64,000 nucleotides of DNA from Longimicrobium sp. (lineage in GTDB: Bacteria > Gemmatimonadota > Gemmatimonadetes > Longimicrobiales > Longimicrobiaceae), in NCBI RefSeq assembly GCF_036388275.1, contig NZ_DASVSF010000023.1, positions 1 to 64,000 of the forward strand, read 5' to 3'. Positions within the stretch are counted from its first letter, which is position 1; each line of letters starts with the position of its first letter. The position numbers and the translations under genes are program-made. Under the pieces are notes generated by a model that was not told where the DNA came from, searched no databases, and saw only the letters and a list, made by a program, of their open reading frames with translations. Shown in pieces: positions 43,513 through 51,999 of this stretch.

Positions 43513-43950
43513 GCACGCGTAGTCGAGTGCGCTAAGGCCACCGGAGCGCGATCGAATTCTCCCTTTCCCCCGCTTGCGGGGGAAAGGGCCGGGGAGAGAG
43601 GGCGGCCAGGGGGCATGCGCCGCTTTGTCCGAAGCGCACCGCTCCTGGCCCCGGCCTTCTTTTTCGACTGCGCCCGGGCCAGCCGAAGCGGAGTTCAGGT
43701 CTCCCCCTCCCCTGCGCAGCGGGGGCCGGGGGGAGGGGGCTCCCGAGGTATGCGAGGTAGTCCGTCGAACCGCACCGGGCTGGCTCCCTTCCCCCCGCGG
43801 GGTTTGCGGGGGAAGGGCTGGGGTTAGGGGGCGGCCGGGGCATGCGCGGAAGCCAGCCGACATGCCCATCATCCGCCACACCGCGACGAGGCCGAGGCCC
43901 ACGCAACCGTGCTCGCTGCCGCGCCCAAGCTGTTACGTAGCCGCGGCTAG

Positions 43951-44014
43951 AGCCTTCGGCGCGCGAGGTCTGGCGTACGGGATGGAACGGTGCGCCTGCG
44001 CCTCAGGGTGACAG
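43951..44014 (+). repeat. 64-bp repeat module (as 1155-1217)
   Basis: It runs from AGCCTTCGGCGCGCG to CCTCAGGGTGACAG, with flanking CCGCGCCCAAG and GTAGCCGCGGCTAG that also precede the copy at 1155. Confidence 0.65.
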
Positions 44015-44047
44015 ATTGCCCGCGTTGGGGCCGAATACGCCTGGGCC

Positions 44048-44644
44048 TCAGGCTGACAGATGGCTCGCGTTCGGGACGGGCGCGCGGAGCCGGCCCAGGA
44101 TGTCCGCCCGCACGGCGGTGAACTCTTCGTCCGTCAGCACGGGGCGGAGGCCGACGGTGGGGATCGGCTGGTCCAGCTCCACCCACGACACGCAGCCCTC
44201 GTAGCGGTGCACGTCGGGGAGCGTCACCGGCTCGTCCAGGCGGTACGCGCGGACGAGCAGCGCGTGGACGTACGGCCGGTTGCGGTAGTTGAAGCGATAG
44301 TGCGCGGCGGGAGGCGAAAGCGGGTGCAGCCCTTGGAGGCGGTCCAGCACCTCGGGGCTCTCGATCCGGTGCACGCCGTTGACCACGCAGTACACGCGGA
44401 ACGGAATGGTGCCGCGCGGCTGCGGGCCGATGGCGTTCAGCAGCGGATGAAGCTCGTCCGCGAGGTCTTCGGGGTTCTGGTGCCAGCCGCTCGGAAAGAT
44501 CCAGAACTCTCCGTGCTCCACGTCGAAGTCGCCCGCGCGTTCGTGGATGCCGCCCTTCCGCACCAGCAGCGACACGCGACCGGTGGCAAGCGCCTCGTCC
44601 GCCACCGCCCACTCCTTGAGCGCCGACGCGCTGCTCTCTTTCAT
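44048..44644 (-). CDS. DUF1802 family protein
   Basis: 198 residues from ATG 44644, overlapping the ygfZ-like stop by 4 bp. The family pattern is clear: LKEWAVADEALATGRVSLLV, LVRKGGIHE, HGEFWIFPSGWHQNPED and FRVYCVVNGVHRI. DUF1802 has no established function. Translation coupling to the YgfZ-like gene suggests they are used together, but no mechanism can be proposed. Confidence 0.85.
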   Translation of the reverse strand: MKESSASALKEWAVADEALATGRVSLLVRKGGIHERAGDFDVEHGEFWIFPSGWHQNPEDLADELHPLLNAIGPQPRGTIPFRVYCVVNGVHRIESPEVLDRLQGLHPLSPPAAHYRFNYRNRPYVHALLVRAYRLDEPVTLPDVHRYEGCVSWVELDQPIPTVGLRPVLTDEEFTAVRADILGRLRAPVPNASHLSA

Positions 44645-45774
44645 GCCAGGTCGAATGGCAGCTTGACCACGCGCGCGCGTCCCTCCCCGCCCTCGCCCAC
44701 CTGCACGTCCTCGCCGGGCTGAACCTCGCGCCGCACGTAGCCCAGCGCGATCGTCTGGCCGAGCATCGGCGAAAAGGCCGCGCTCGTCGTCCAACCGACC
44801 TGCTTGCCCGTATCAACATCCGTCAGCGGAGTGCGGGGTGCCGGCACGGGAACGTCGCCCAGCAGCAGTCCGCGCAGATGGCGGTTCACGTGGCCGCGGT
44901 GGGCGATGCGGATTACCACCTCCTGCCCCGTATAGCATCCCTTGGTGAACGAGATGGCGTGGCTCATCAGCCCCGCCTGCTCGTAGGCCTCGGTCGGGAT
45001 CGTTTCTTCGGTGATGTCGATGCCGTAGCGCGGGCGCCCCGCCTCGATCCGCAGCGTCTCCAGCGCCCCGAAGCCCACGGGCCGCGCTCCCATCTCCGCC
45101 CCACGCTCCACCAGCGCGCGCCAGAGCTCCGCCGCGTGGTCCGCGGGGACGAAGAGGTCGAAGCCCTCCTCGCCACCCGCCTCGCGTGTGGCCGCCACCA
45201 GCAGGCGCGCACCGGCGAACTCCGGCTCCACGAACGCATCCTCCTCCAGCGGGGGGACGTCAGCCCCGAGCGCGGACGCCAGCAGCTCGCGGGAGCGGGG
45301 GCCGTAGACCCCGAGCGCGATGATGTCGTCCGTCGCATCGGCCCAGCGGGCGAACATGGGCGGGACGAACTTCTTGAAGTGGTCGCGGACACCCTCCAGC
45401 GCCTCGGCGGCGACGTCCACCAGCACCTCCGGGCCGCCCGCACCCTCGCGGCGGAAGACGCGAAGGTCGGCGATGGTGCGCCCCTTGGGGGTGAGCATGG
45501 CCGCGTAGACGCCCTGGCCAGCGGGCGCCTTGAGCAGGTCGTTGGTGATCAGGCCGTGGATCATCCGCGCGGGGTCCTTGCCCCACAGCCGGAAGCGCGC
45601 GCGGTCGCCGCGCTCCGCGATTCCGGCGGAGTCCCGGACGGCCCGGTATTCCGCCATGCCGTCGCCGAAGTGGCGGGCCACGTCGCGCCCGGCCACCTGG
45701 CCGAAGACGGCGCCCGCGCTCTCCAGCAGGGGACGGATGGGCGCGGCGGGGGGCGCCTCGGTCATTTCGCTCAT
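44641..45774 (-). CDS. ygfZ: Folate-binding YgfZ/GcvT-like protein
   Basis: 377 residues from ATG 45774, preceded by a strong GGAGG. The YgfZ signature is KGCYTGQEVVIRIAHRGHVN. The N-terminal half has ITNDLLKAPAGQGVYAAML and TPKGRTIADLRVFRR, matching the GcvT fold. YgfZ proteins assist iron-sulfur cluster enzymes using folate. All signature residues (Cys of KGCY, Gln-Glu) are present. Confidence 0.92.
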   Translation of the reverse strand: MSEMTEAPPAAPIRPLLESAGAVFGQVAGRDVARHFGDGMAEYRAVRDSAGIAERGDRARFRLWGKDPARMIHGLITNDLLKAPAGQGVYAAMLTPKGRTIADLRVFRREGAGGPEVLVDVAAEALEGVRDHFKKFVPPMFARWADATDDIIALGVYGPRSRELLASALGADVPPLEEDAFVEPEFAGARLLVAATREAGGEEGFDLFVPADHAAELWRALVERGAEMGARPVGFGALETLRIEAGRPRYGIDITEETIPTEAYEQAGLMSHAISFTKGCYTGQEVVIRIAHRGHVNRHLRGLLLGDVPVPAPRTPLTDVDTGKQVGWTTSAAFSPMLGQTIALGYVRREVQPGEDVQVGEGGEGRARVVKLPFDLA

Positions 45775-45870
45775 GCAACCTCCTTCATCGTGCCGCCGGA
45801 TGGCGACAAAGGCCGCCCGCGGGGTGCCCGGGGCGGCCGTGAATTCGTGGATGCGTGATGGCGCGGGGGA

Positions 45871-46152
45871 TCAGGCCCGCGCCGCGCCCTGGCCGCAGAG
45901 CTCGCGCAGGCGGTCCTCGGCGCCTTCGTATTCGGTCACCAGCCGGCGAACCTCGGCGGTGGAGGCTGCGTTGGGGAGATCGACCTTGATCTCCTGCCCC
46001 TCGTCGCGCGGCAGGTACACCACCGTGACCTTCCATCCCTCGACGCCAGTGGCCTTTCGCGCCACCAGGTCTACCGAGTACTCCGTCCCTCCGCACTCCA
46101 GCTTGTTCGCCAGCCGGTGCTCCTTCCAGGAGGAGCTTCGGGATAGTGCCAT
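45871..46152 (-). CDS. Hypothetical protein, 93 aa
   Basis: 93 residues from ATG 46152; no signal or membrane segment. The middle (GTEYSVDLVARKATGVEGWKVTVVYLP) reads as beta strands and the end (TAEVRRLVTEYEGAEDRLREL) as a helix with acidic and basic faces. No family recognised. Codon use is like its neighbours. It precedes ygfZ on the same strand with a 96-bp gap, so it may be first in that operon. Confidence 0.7.
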   Translation of the reverse strand: MALSRSSSWKEHRLANKLECGGTEYSVDLVARKATGVEGWKVTVVYLPRDEGQEIKVDLPNAASTAEVRRLVTEYEGAEDRLRELCGQGAARA

Positions 46153-46289
46153 CGACCGTCTTCCGCTCGTCGTAAGTCCGTATCCGAGCGGGGGAAAATA
46201 GCTTTCGCCGGGCGTGCGGGCAATCGGGTGCGGCACCGATAGGCGGGGGGAACCCTGGAAGCGAATCGGGGCGTTTCGATGTGGGGCGG

Positions 46290-46560
46290 CGCATTTCCCG
46301 GCCGCCCCCTCTCCCGGCCTCTCCCCCGCAAACAGCGCGGGAGAGAGGAGCACTTCGATCGAGGTTCGACACACCGTGCCCGCATGCCGCGGCTGGCCCC
46401 TCCCCCAGCCCCCCCAGCCCCTCCCCCGGCAAAACTGCGCCGAGAGAGGGGAGAACTTCGATCGGGGTTCGACTTGGTTCGGTGCATGCTTTTGGAGCCC
46501 CCTCCCCCCGGCCCCCTTCCCCCGCTGCGCAGGGGAGGGGGAGAACTGCACGCAGTTCAG
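46290..46560 (-). repeat. Three related units of about 100 bp in a 510-bp repeat gap
   Basis: Each unit has a C-rich/G-rich hairpin followed by gaacttcgatcgRggttcgac and ends in gcatgc; units begin near 46290, 46390 and 46490. The whole 46153-46662 gap holds these units and one inverted two-hairpin element, and no gene. Confidence 0.65.
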
Positions 46561-46597
46561 GGCGCGCCACAACCCCCAACTCACACCGCCGCAAGCC

Positions 46598-46645
46598 AGT
46601 CCACGAAGGTGGACATCGTGTGGTCGTTGCAGCGAATTCATTCGC
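46598..46645 (-). repeat. Two-hairpin element, copy 5 (inverted, H2 stem variant)
   Basis: Read on the minus strand: H1 GCGAAT-GA-ATTCGC (46645-46632), 16-nt spacer TGCAACGACCACACGA, H2 GTCCAC-CTTC-GTGGAC. The H2 stem has a paired G-C to A-T change relative to the other copies. The outermost H2 pair is lost (T opposite T). Confidence 0.85.
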
Positions 46646-46662
46646 CCGACAGGGGGCAGGCC

Positions 46663-47301
46663 CTACATCCCCATCCGCCGCTTCATCTCCCGAAGGCGCT
46701 CCTCGACGTCATCCGCAGGGGAGGCGGGAGGGGGCGCGGGGTTCATCCCGGAAAGCTCGTCGAGCGCATCGCTGTACGCGGCTTCGCTTTCGATGCGGTC
46801 GGATGCGCGGGCGAACTCGTCGTCCGTCGCGGCGCCGGCCTGGCGGAGGCGCTGGCCGGATTGGGCGCGGCGCATCTCGCTCAGTAAGGCGAAGCGGTTG
46901 AGGTCCGCCTCCTTGTAGCGGCGCATCATGTCCTGCACCTCCAGCCCGCGCAACTCGTGCTCGGCGCGGGCGGCGCGCACCTTTTCCTCCAGCACGGCAA
47001 TGCGGCGGCGGTGGCGGTCGGCGAACTCGGCGGCCACGCGCACCGTCTCCGCATCGCCGATCTTCTGCGCCAGGCCGCCCCGGCGGACGGCGTCGTCCAG
47101 GGCCGTGCGCTCGCGCGCCAGCTCGCGTTCGGCGGCGGCGATGTTCTCCTGCAGCAGCGGCAGGGTGGCGCGCGCGTCCACCATTTCGCGCCGCATGGCC
47201 GAGAGAATCTCGGCCACCTGGTCTTCGGGCTCGCGGCGGCTGGCTTCGGCCACGAAGGCGTCCCACGTCCGCGCGAACAGCTTCTTGAGGTCGGTGAGCA
47301 T
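46663..47301 (-). CDS. PspA/IM30-like phage shock protein
   Basis: 212 residues from ATG 47301. It is a long coiled coil with charged heptads (DARATLPLLQENIAAAEREL, VLEEKVRAARAEHELRGLEV). The N terminus LTDLKKLFARTWDAFVAEAS resembles the PspA amphipathic membrane-binding helix. PspA/IM30 proteins polymerise on stressed membranes. No Shine-Dalgarno is visible, and the promoter at 47307-47336 implies a leaderless transcript. Divergent from the gene at 47405. Confidence 0.8.
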   Translation of the reverse strand: MLTDLKKLFARTWDAFVAEASRREPEDQVAEILSAMRREMVDARATLPLLQENIAAAERELARERTALDDAVRRGGLAQKIGDAETVRVAAEFADRHRRRIAVLEEKVRAARAEHELRGLEVQDMMRRYKEADLNRFALLSEMRRAQSGQRLRQAGAATDDEFARASDRIESEAAYSDALDELSGMNPAPPPASPADDVEERLREMKRRMGM

Positions 47302-47306
47302 GCGGC

Positions 47307-47336
47307 AAGCTACGCACGCGGCGGGGCCCGGGTCAA
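47307..47336 (-). promoter_or_regulatory. Candidate promoter of the pspA-like gene, implying leaderless mRNA
   Basis: On the minus strand TTGACC (47336-47331), an 18-bp spacer and TAGCTT (47312-47307). Transcription would begin at or within 1-2 nt of the ATG at 47301. The -10 is weak. Confidence 0.4.
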
Positions 47337-47404
47337 CGCGCGGCGGAATCAGGTCCGATTGTTGCTTTTCCGCCGCCCAACGCTTCAACCACGGACTGCA
47401 TCGG

Positions 47405-48352
47405 ATGGCCAAAGTAGAGCCGGGACCGCCTAATTTTCCTGGGTTCGACACTCTCACCAAGGAAGAGCGGAAGTCGGTTACCCACAGCGAATTCTGGATC
47501 CCCGAGGACGAGCGGGAGAAGTACAAGGTGGCTCTCGCCGCGCTCAACGAGGCCGGGGTTCCCTTCGTGGTGGCTGGGGCATACGCCATCTACGAGCACA
47601 CGGGCATCTACCGGCAGACCAAGGACCTGGACCTGTTCCTCACGCCCGAGGCGGTCGTGCAGGCCATGCGCGTGCTGAGGAACGCGGGGTTCACCACCCG
47701 CCTGGAGCAGCCGCACTGGATTGGCAAGGCCATCAGCAAGGCGAACCGGGACCACTTCATCGACATCATCTATGGGATGGGCAACGGCCTGGCCCTGATC
47801 GACGATGACTGGTTCCGCTACAGCACCCCGGCCATCCTGGCGGCCACCCCGGTGCGCGTGGCGCCGGTGGAGGAGCTGATCTGGCACCGGCTGTTCATCC
47901 ACGAGCGGCACCGCCACGACATGGCCGACGTTGCGCACCTGATCCTGGACAAGGGCCACGTGATGGATTGGACGCGGCTCTTGGTCAAGGCGGGCGAGGA
48001 TTGGCCGCTGCTGCTGTCGCAGATCCTGTTGTTCCGCTACGTCTATCCGGGAGACCGTGAGAAGGTGCCCGAGGTGGTACTGAACGAGTTGCTGGACCGG
48101 GCCAAGAATGGCAGTCATCAGCGCTCGGACGACGGCGACGTGGACAACGTGACGAACGGGACGATGATCTCGCGCTTTTCGTTCGCCATCGACGTGAACG
48201 AGGGGGGAAAGCGCGACATTCGCGAGGAAAGCATCGCGCGGATGCAGCAGCATCCCGAGATCCTGAAGCTGCTCGAGGCCGACGTGTGGGACGAGCGAGC
48301 GCCGGACACGGAGCAGGAGATCGTTCCCGACAGCCTGGGCGTAGAGGAATGA
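47405..48352 (+). CDS. Nucleotidyltransferase-fold protein
   Basis: 315 residues from ATG 47405. After an N-terminal extension, EAGVPFVVAGAYAIYEHTG then QTKDLDLFLTPEAV form the G-x-A and DLD core of MNT-like (DUF6036/AbiEii-related) nucleotidyltransferase folds. A later helix (VEELIWHRLFIHERHRHDMADV) is typical of these proteins. The C-terminal 70 residues are hydrophilic and unassigned. The stop overlaps the start of a metallophosphoesterase gene by 4 bp, so the two are coupled. Catalysis is plausible but untested. Confidence 0.78.
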   Translation: MAKVEPGPPNFPGFDTLTKEERKSVTHSEFWIPEDEREKYKVALAALNEAGVPFVVAGAYAIYEHTGIYRQTKDLDLFLTPEAVVQAMRVLRNAGFTTRLEQPHWIGKAISKANRDHFIDIIYGMGNGLALIDDDWFRYSTPAILAATPVRVAPVEELIWHRLFIHERHRHDMADVAHLILDKGHVMDWTRLLVKAGEDWPLLLSQILLFRYVYPGDREKVPEVVLNELLDRAKNGSHQRSDDGDVDNVTNGTMISRFSFAIDVNEGGKRDIREESIARMQQHPEILKLLEADVWDERAPDTEQEIVPDSLGVEE

Positions 48353-49242
48353 CGGACCATCCGAGCACGACGGAGGGGGAGCCCGGGACGGAGAAAGAGC
48401 CTCGCTTCGGGCGGCGCAGGGAAGACCGGGCCGGCCGCTCCGTGCGGGTGGCGGCGGTGGGTGACTTTCACTGCGGCGAAAAGGACGGCGGCCTGTACCG
48501 CGATCTCTTCGCCCGGGTGAACGACGAGGCCGACATCCTGCTTTTGGCTGGCGACCTCACCCGCCGCGGCATTCCCGCCGAGGTGGAGGTGGTGGTCAAG
48601 GAGCTGTCCGACGTGCGCGTGCCCATTTTGGCCGTGCTGGGCAACCACGACCACGAGTCGGGCAACGTCGACAAGGTGAACTCCATCCTGCGCGCGCGCG
48701 GCGTCCACCTGCTCGACGAGTCGCCCTTCGAGTTGAACGAGCACGTGGGGTTCGCGGGGGTCAAGGGCTTCATGGGCGGGTTCGGGCGCTACACGCTCAC
48801 GGCGTTCGGCGAGCAGGAGACCAAGGACTTCGTGGGCACGTCGCTGGACGAGGCGCAGAAGCTGGAGTACGCGCTGCGGCGTCTTTCCACGCCGGTGCGC
48901 GTGGTGCTGCTTCACTACGCGCCCATCATGGACACGGTGATGGGCGAGCCCGAGCAGATCTTTCCGTTCCTGGGCAACGACCGCCTGGTGGAGCCCATCG
49001 ACCGTTTCAAGGCGGCCGTGGCGTTCCACGGCCACGCTCACCACGGCACCTTCAGCGGCAAGACGCCGGGCGGGGTGCCCGTGTTCAACGTGTCGCTGGT
49101 GCGCGTTCGGGAGGACGCGAAGCACGACATGTTCTACGTGCACGAGATCCCCATCCCCGCCGACTCCGAGAGCGAGCGCGTGTCCGAGCCCGGGGTGGAG
49201 CAGCCGACGGAGCAGGAGAGGACGGCCGCTGGGAGTGCGTGA
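48349..49242 (+). CDS. Metallophosphoesterase
   Basis: 297 residues from ATG 48349 (ATGA overlap). The calcineurin-like motifs are in order: VGDFHCGEKD (D-x-H), LLLAGDLTRRG (GD), LGNHDHESG (GNH) and later VVLLHYAP and GHAHHGTFSGK (GHxH). The N-terminal 30 residues are charged and low-complexity. It hydrolyses phosphoesters; coupling to an upstream nucleotidyltransferase-fold gene suggests opposing actions on one substrate, which is inference. Confidence 0.9.
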   Translation: MTDHPSTTEGEPGTEKEPRFGRRREDRAGRSVRVAAVGDFHCGEKDGGLYRDLFARVNDEADILLLAGDLTRRGIPAEVEVVVKELSDVRVPILAVLGNHDHESGNVDKVNSILRARGVHLLDESPFELNEHVGFAGVKGFMGGFGRYTLTAFGEQETKDFVGTSLDEAQKLEYALRRLSTPVRVVLLHYAPIMDTVMGEPEQIFPFLGNDRLVEPIDRFKAAVAFHGHAHHGTFSGKTPGGVPVFNVSLVRVREDAKHDMFYVHEIPIPADSESERVSEPGVEQPTEQERTAAGSA

Positions 49243-49270
49243 GTGGGAAAGTGCGTGAGTGCGGAAGTTG

Positions 49271-49303
49271 ATCGGCCCTCTCCAGGATATGGGGAGGGCC
49301 GAT
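49271..49303 (+). terminator. Intrinsic terminator of the metallophosphoesterase operon
   Basis: ATCGGCCCTCTCC (49271-49283) pairs with GGGGAGGGCCGAT (49291-49303) with one wobble and a 7-nt loop. GCTTTCG follows. Confidence 0.75.
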
Positions 49304-49345
49304 GCTTTCGTGACCGAGGAATCGGGCGCCGTCGGCCCTGCACGG

Positions 49346-49398
49346 GCGAATGAATTGAATTCGCTGCAACAAACACACGAAGTCCGCCTTCGCGGACT
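49346..49398 (+). repeat. Two-hairpin element, copy 6 (5-nt duplication in H1)
   Basis: H1 reads GCGAATGAATTGAATTCGC (49346-49364), with GAATT duplicated. The spacer is still 16 nt (TGCAACAAACACACGA) and H2 is at 49381-49398. Confidence 0.8.
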
Positions 49399-49445
49399 GG
49401 CTTGCGGCGGTGTGAGTTAGGGCTTGTGGCGCGCCCCGGACCGGG

Positions 49446-49509
49446 TGTCATCCTGAGGCCCAGGCGCGCCTCACTTGCCCGTACCGGGCACCTCGCGGGC
49501 CGAAGGATC
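49446..49509 (-). repeat. 64-bp repeat module (as 1155-1217), inverted
   Basis: It runs from TGTCATCCTGAGGCCCAGG to GCGGGCCGAAGGATC, followed by CAGCCGCGGCCACT, the same outer flank as at 1141-1154 inverted. Confidence 0.7.
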
Positions 49510-49577
49510 CAGCCGCGGCCACTTCTCATCCCGGGCGCCGCAGCGGTCACGAAAGCCGAGGCCTCTGCCCGGCTGGG

Positions 49578-49625
49578 GCGACTGAAGTCGCGGCAACAAC
49601 GGCCCGAAGTCCGCCTTCGCGGACT
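49578..49625 (+). repeat. Two-hairpin element, copy 7
   Basis: H1 GCGACT-GA-AGTCGC (49578-49591), spacer GGCAACAACGGCCCGA, H2 AGTCCGC-CTTC-GCGGACT (49608-49625). It is followed by the GCGCA-N6-TGCGC hairpin seen after copy 1. The remaining gap to 50028 carries one more C-run/G-run hairpin (near 49670) and no gene. Confidence 0.85.
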
Positions 49626-50028
49626 GCACGCGCAGTCGAGTGCGCGAGGCCAGCGGCACCACAATCGAATTCTCCCCTCTCCGCATGCGCAGCATGCGGG
49701 GAGGGGCCGGGGGAGGGGCCAGCCGAGGCATGCGCCGGCCCCTGTCGAACCACCCCGATCCCCGCGGGTCCCCCTGCTCGGCGGCAGGGATGGTTCACCC
49801 GCTCCGCCTCGGACGGCCGGCCCAATCCCACGGAGGCCGGAGACGCAAAAACCTGCCTTTGCGCCGAAGTTCCGCCCGTTCATCTACTTGCAAAGCCTTG
49901 TAGAAGCTGCTCCGAAAAGTGCACGGAATACGGTGCGGACCTTGCTACTCTGCCCAGTCCGCTCCGTGAGCACGTCGCACGACCCAGGGCCCGGAGCCCG
50001 CACATTCCGACCACCCGGTGGGCACTGC

Positions 50029-51144
50029 ATGAAGCTGGTCATCTTCGGGCTGACCGTCAGTTCGTCGTGGGGCAACGGGCACGCCACGCTCTGGCGGGGG
50101 CTGATCCGCGCCCTCGCCGCACGCGGGCACGATGTCGTGTTCTTCGAGAAGGACGTTCCGTACTACGCCGACAACCGCGACCTCGATTCAATTTCCGGCG
50201 CCACGCTGGTCCTGTACCCGGACTGGGAGGCCAATCTACCCCTCGCCCGTGCGCACCTGGCCGATGCCGACGTGGCGATGGTCACCAGCTACCAGGCCGA
50301 CGCCCTCGCCGCCACGGAGCTCGTCCTCTCGTCGCCCGCGGCGGTGAAGACGTTCTACGACCTGGACACGCCCGTGACGCTCGATGCGCTGGCCAGCGGC
50401 CGGCCCGTTTCGTACGTGGGCGAGCGGGGGCTGCGCGACTTCGACCTGGTGCTCAGCTACACCGGCGGCGCCGCGCTCCGCGAGCTGCGCAGCCGGCTGG
50501 GCGCGCGCCGCGTGGCGCCGCTGTACGGCCACGTGGATCCAGACGTCCATCGTCCCGCCGTAGCAACGGAGGAGTATCGCGCGGACCTCTCGTACCTGGG
50601 CACCTACGCCGACGACCGGCAGGCCGCGCTGGAACGGCTGTTCATCGACGCCGCCCGGCAGCTGCCCGGCCAGCGGTTCCTGATCGCAGGCGCGCAGTAT
50701 CCCCAGGGCTTTCCGTGGACCCGCAACACCTGGTTCCGCCGCCACCTGGCACCGGGCGACCATCCCACGTTCTACAGCTCGTCGCGGTTCACGCTGAACG
50801 TCACCCGCCGGGCGATGGCGGAAATGGGCTGGTGCCCCTCCGGCCGCCTGTTCGAGGCAGCGGCGTGCGGCTGCCCCGTCGTCAGCGATGCGTGGGAGGG
50901 GCTGGACGCCTTCTTCACCCCCGGCGCGGAGATCGTCGTCGCGCATGACACGGCCGACGTGATCGCGGCCATGGAGATGGACGACGGCGAGCGCGACCGG
51001 CTGGCGCGGGCCGCCCGGGAGCGCACGCTCGACGAGCACACCTCCGAGCGGAGGGTGGCGGAGCTGGAGCAGGTGCTGGACGCCGCCTTCGGCGCGGCCG
51101 AGGGCGCGGCGGAGTGGGACACACCCGCGGCGGGGGAGGCGTGA
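50029..51144 (+). CDS. CgeB-like glycosyltransferase
   Basis: 371 residues from ATG 50029. The N-terminal Rossmann half (KLVIFGLTVSSSWGNGHATL, HDVVFFEKDVPYYADNRDL) and C-terminal half (SRFTLNVTRRAMAEMGWCPS, RLFEAAACGCPVVSDAWEG) match the CgeB/GT-B family, with the donor-binding EAAACG region. No signal peptide: cytoplasmic. It opens a run of same-strand genes with overlaps, all acting on sugars. Donor and acceptor unknown. Confidence 0.88.
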   Translation: MKLVIFGLTVSSSWGNGHATLWRGLIRALAARGHDVVFFEKDVPYYADNRDLDSISGATLVLYPDWEANLPLARAHLADADVAMVTSYQADALAATELVLSSPAAVKTFYDLDTPVTLDALASGRPVSYVGERGLRDFDLVLSYTGGAALRELRSRLGARRVAPLYGHVDPDVHRPAVATEEYRADLSYLGTYADDRQAALERLFIDAARQLPGQRFLIAGAQYPQGFPWTRNTWFRRHLAPGDHPTFYSSSRFTLNVTRRAMAEMGWCPSGRLFEAAACGCPVVSDAWEGLDAFFTPGAEIVVAHDTADVIAAMEMDDGERDRLARAARERTLDEHTSERRVAELEQVLDAAFGAAEGAAEWDTPAAGEA

Positions 51145-51146
51145 GC

Positions 51147-51962
51147 ATGTGGGGAATCGTGCCGGCGGCGGGCGCGGGAAGCCGCATCCAGCCGCTCGCG
51201 TTCAGCAAGGAGCTGCTTCCCGTGGGCAGCCGCGTGGACGGCGACGGGGTGGAGCGGCCCAAGGCCGTCAGCGAGTACCTGGTGGAGCGGATGATCCGCG
51301 CCGGGGCCAGCAAGATCTGCTTCGTGATCTCGCCCGCCAAGAGCGACATCGTGCAGTACTACGGCGGCGGATTCGGCACGGCGGACGTGTGCTACGCCGT
51401 ACAGCCCAAGCCGGCGGGGCTGTGCGACAGCATCTTTCGCGTGCTTCCGTTCATCCACCGCGACGAGCAGGTGGTCGTCGGGCTGCCCGACACCGTCTGG
51501 TTTCCGGAGGACGGCCTGTGCGCGCTGGGCGACGACTCGCTGTCGTTCCTGCTCTTTCCCGTGGAGCGCCCCGATTTCTTCGACGCCGTGGTGACGGACG
51601 ACGACGGGCGCGTGCAGGAGATCCAGGTGAAGCAGCCGGGAGCCACCACGCACTGGGTGTGGGGCGCCTTCAAGCTTCCCGGGTGGTGCTTCGCCGAGCT
51701 CCACGACCTGTGGCAGGAGCGCGGCAGGCAGGACGAGTACATCGGCACGCTGGTCAACGCGTGGCTGGCGCGCGGCGGCGTGGCCCACGCCGTGCGCGCG
51801 GGGCAGACGTACGTGGACGTGGGTACGCTGCACGGGTACCGCGAGGCCATCCAGGCGCTCACCGGCCACGCGGCTCCCGAGGGGCCCACGCCGCTCTGCG
51901 CGCTGGGCACCGCCATCGCCGCCGCGCACGTTCCCGTCGTCGCCGGCGTTTCGCCTGCGTGA
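51147..51962 (+). CDS. Sugar-phosphate nucleotidyltransferase (RmlA/GalU type)
   Basis: 271 residues from ATG 51147, 8 nt after GGGGGAGG; GTG 51141 is an alternative with a GTGA overlap. The nucleotide-binding motif is GIVPAAGAGSRIQPLAFSKE and LLPVG follows. The Asp pair region is VVVGLPDTVWFPED. The acceptor Lys is in AFSKELLPV. It activates a sugar-1-phosphate to an NDP-sugar, presumably for the neighbouring glycosyltransferase. The C-terminal region lacks extra domains. Confidence 0.9.
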   Translation: MWGIVPAAGAGSRIQPLAFSKELLPVGSRVDGDGVERPKAVSEYLVERMIRAGASKICFVISPAKSDIVQYYGGGFGTADVCYAVQPKPAGLCDSIFRVLPFIHRDEQVVVGLPDTVWFPEDGLCALGDDSLSFLLFPVERPDFFDAVVTDDDGRVQEIQVKQPGATTHWVWGAFKLPGWCFAELHDLWQERGRQDEYIGTLVNAWLARGGVAHAVRAGQTYVDVGTLHGYREAIQALTGHAAPEGPTPLCALGTAIAAAHVPVVAGVSPA

Positions 51963-51999
51963 GCGGAACCCCATACATCCAATCGATCCGGAGGAGACG

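Noticed and set aside
43128..44047. A CRISPR array
   Set aside because: Repeats here are palindromic modules of different lengths at irregular spacing with no uniform spacers; no cas genes occur in the window.
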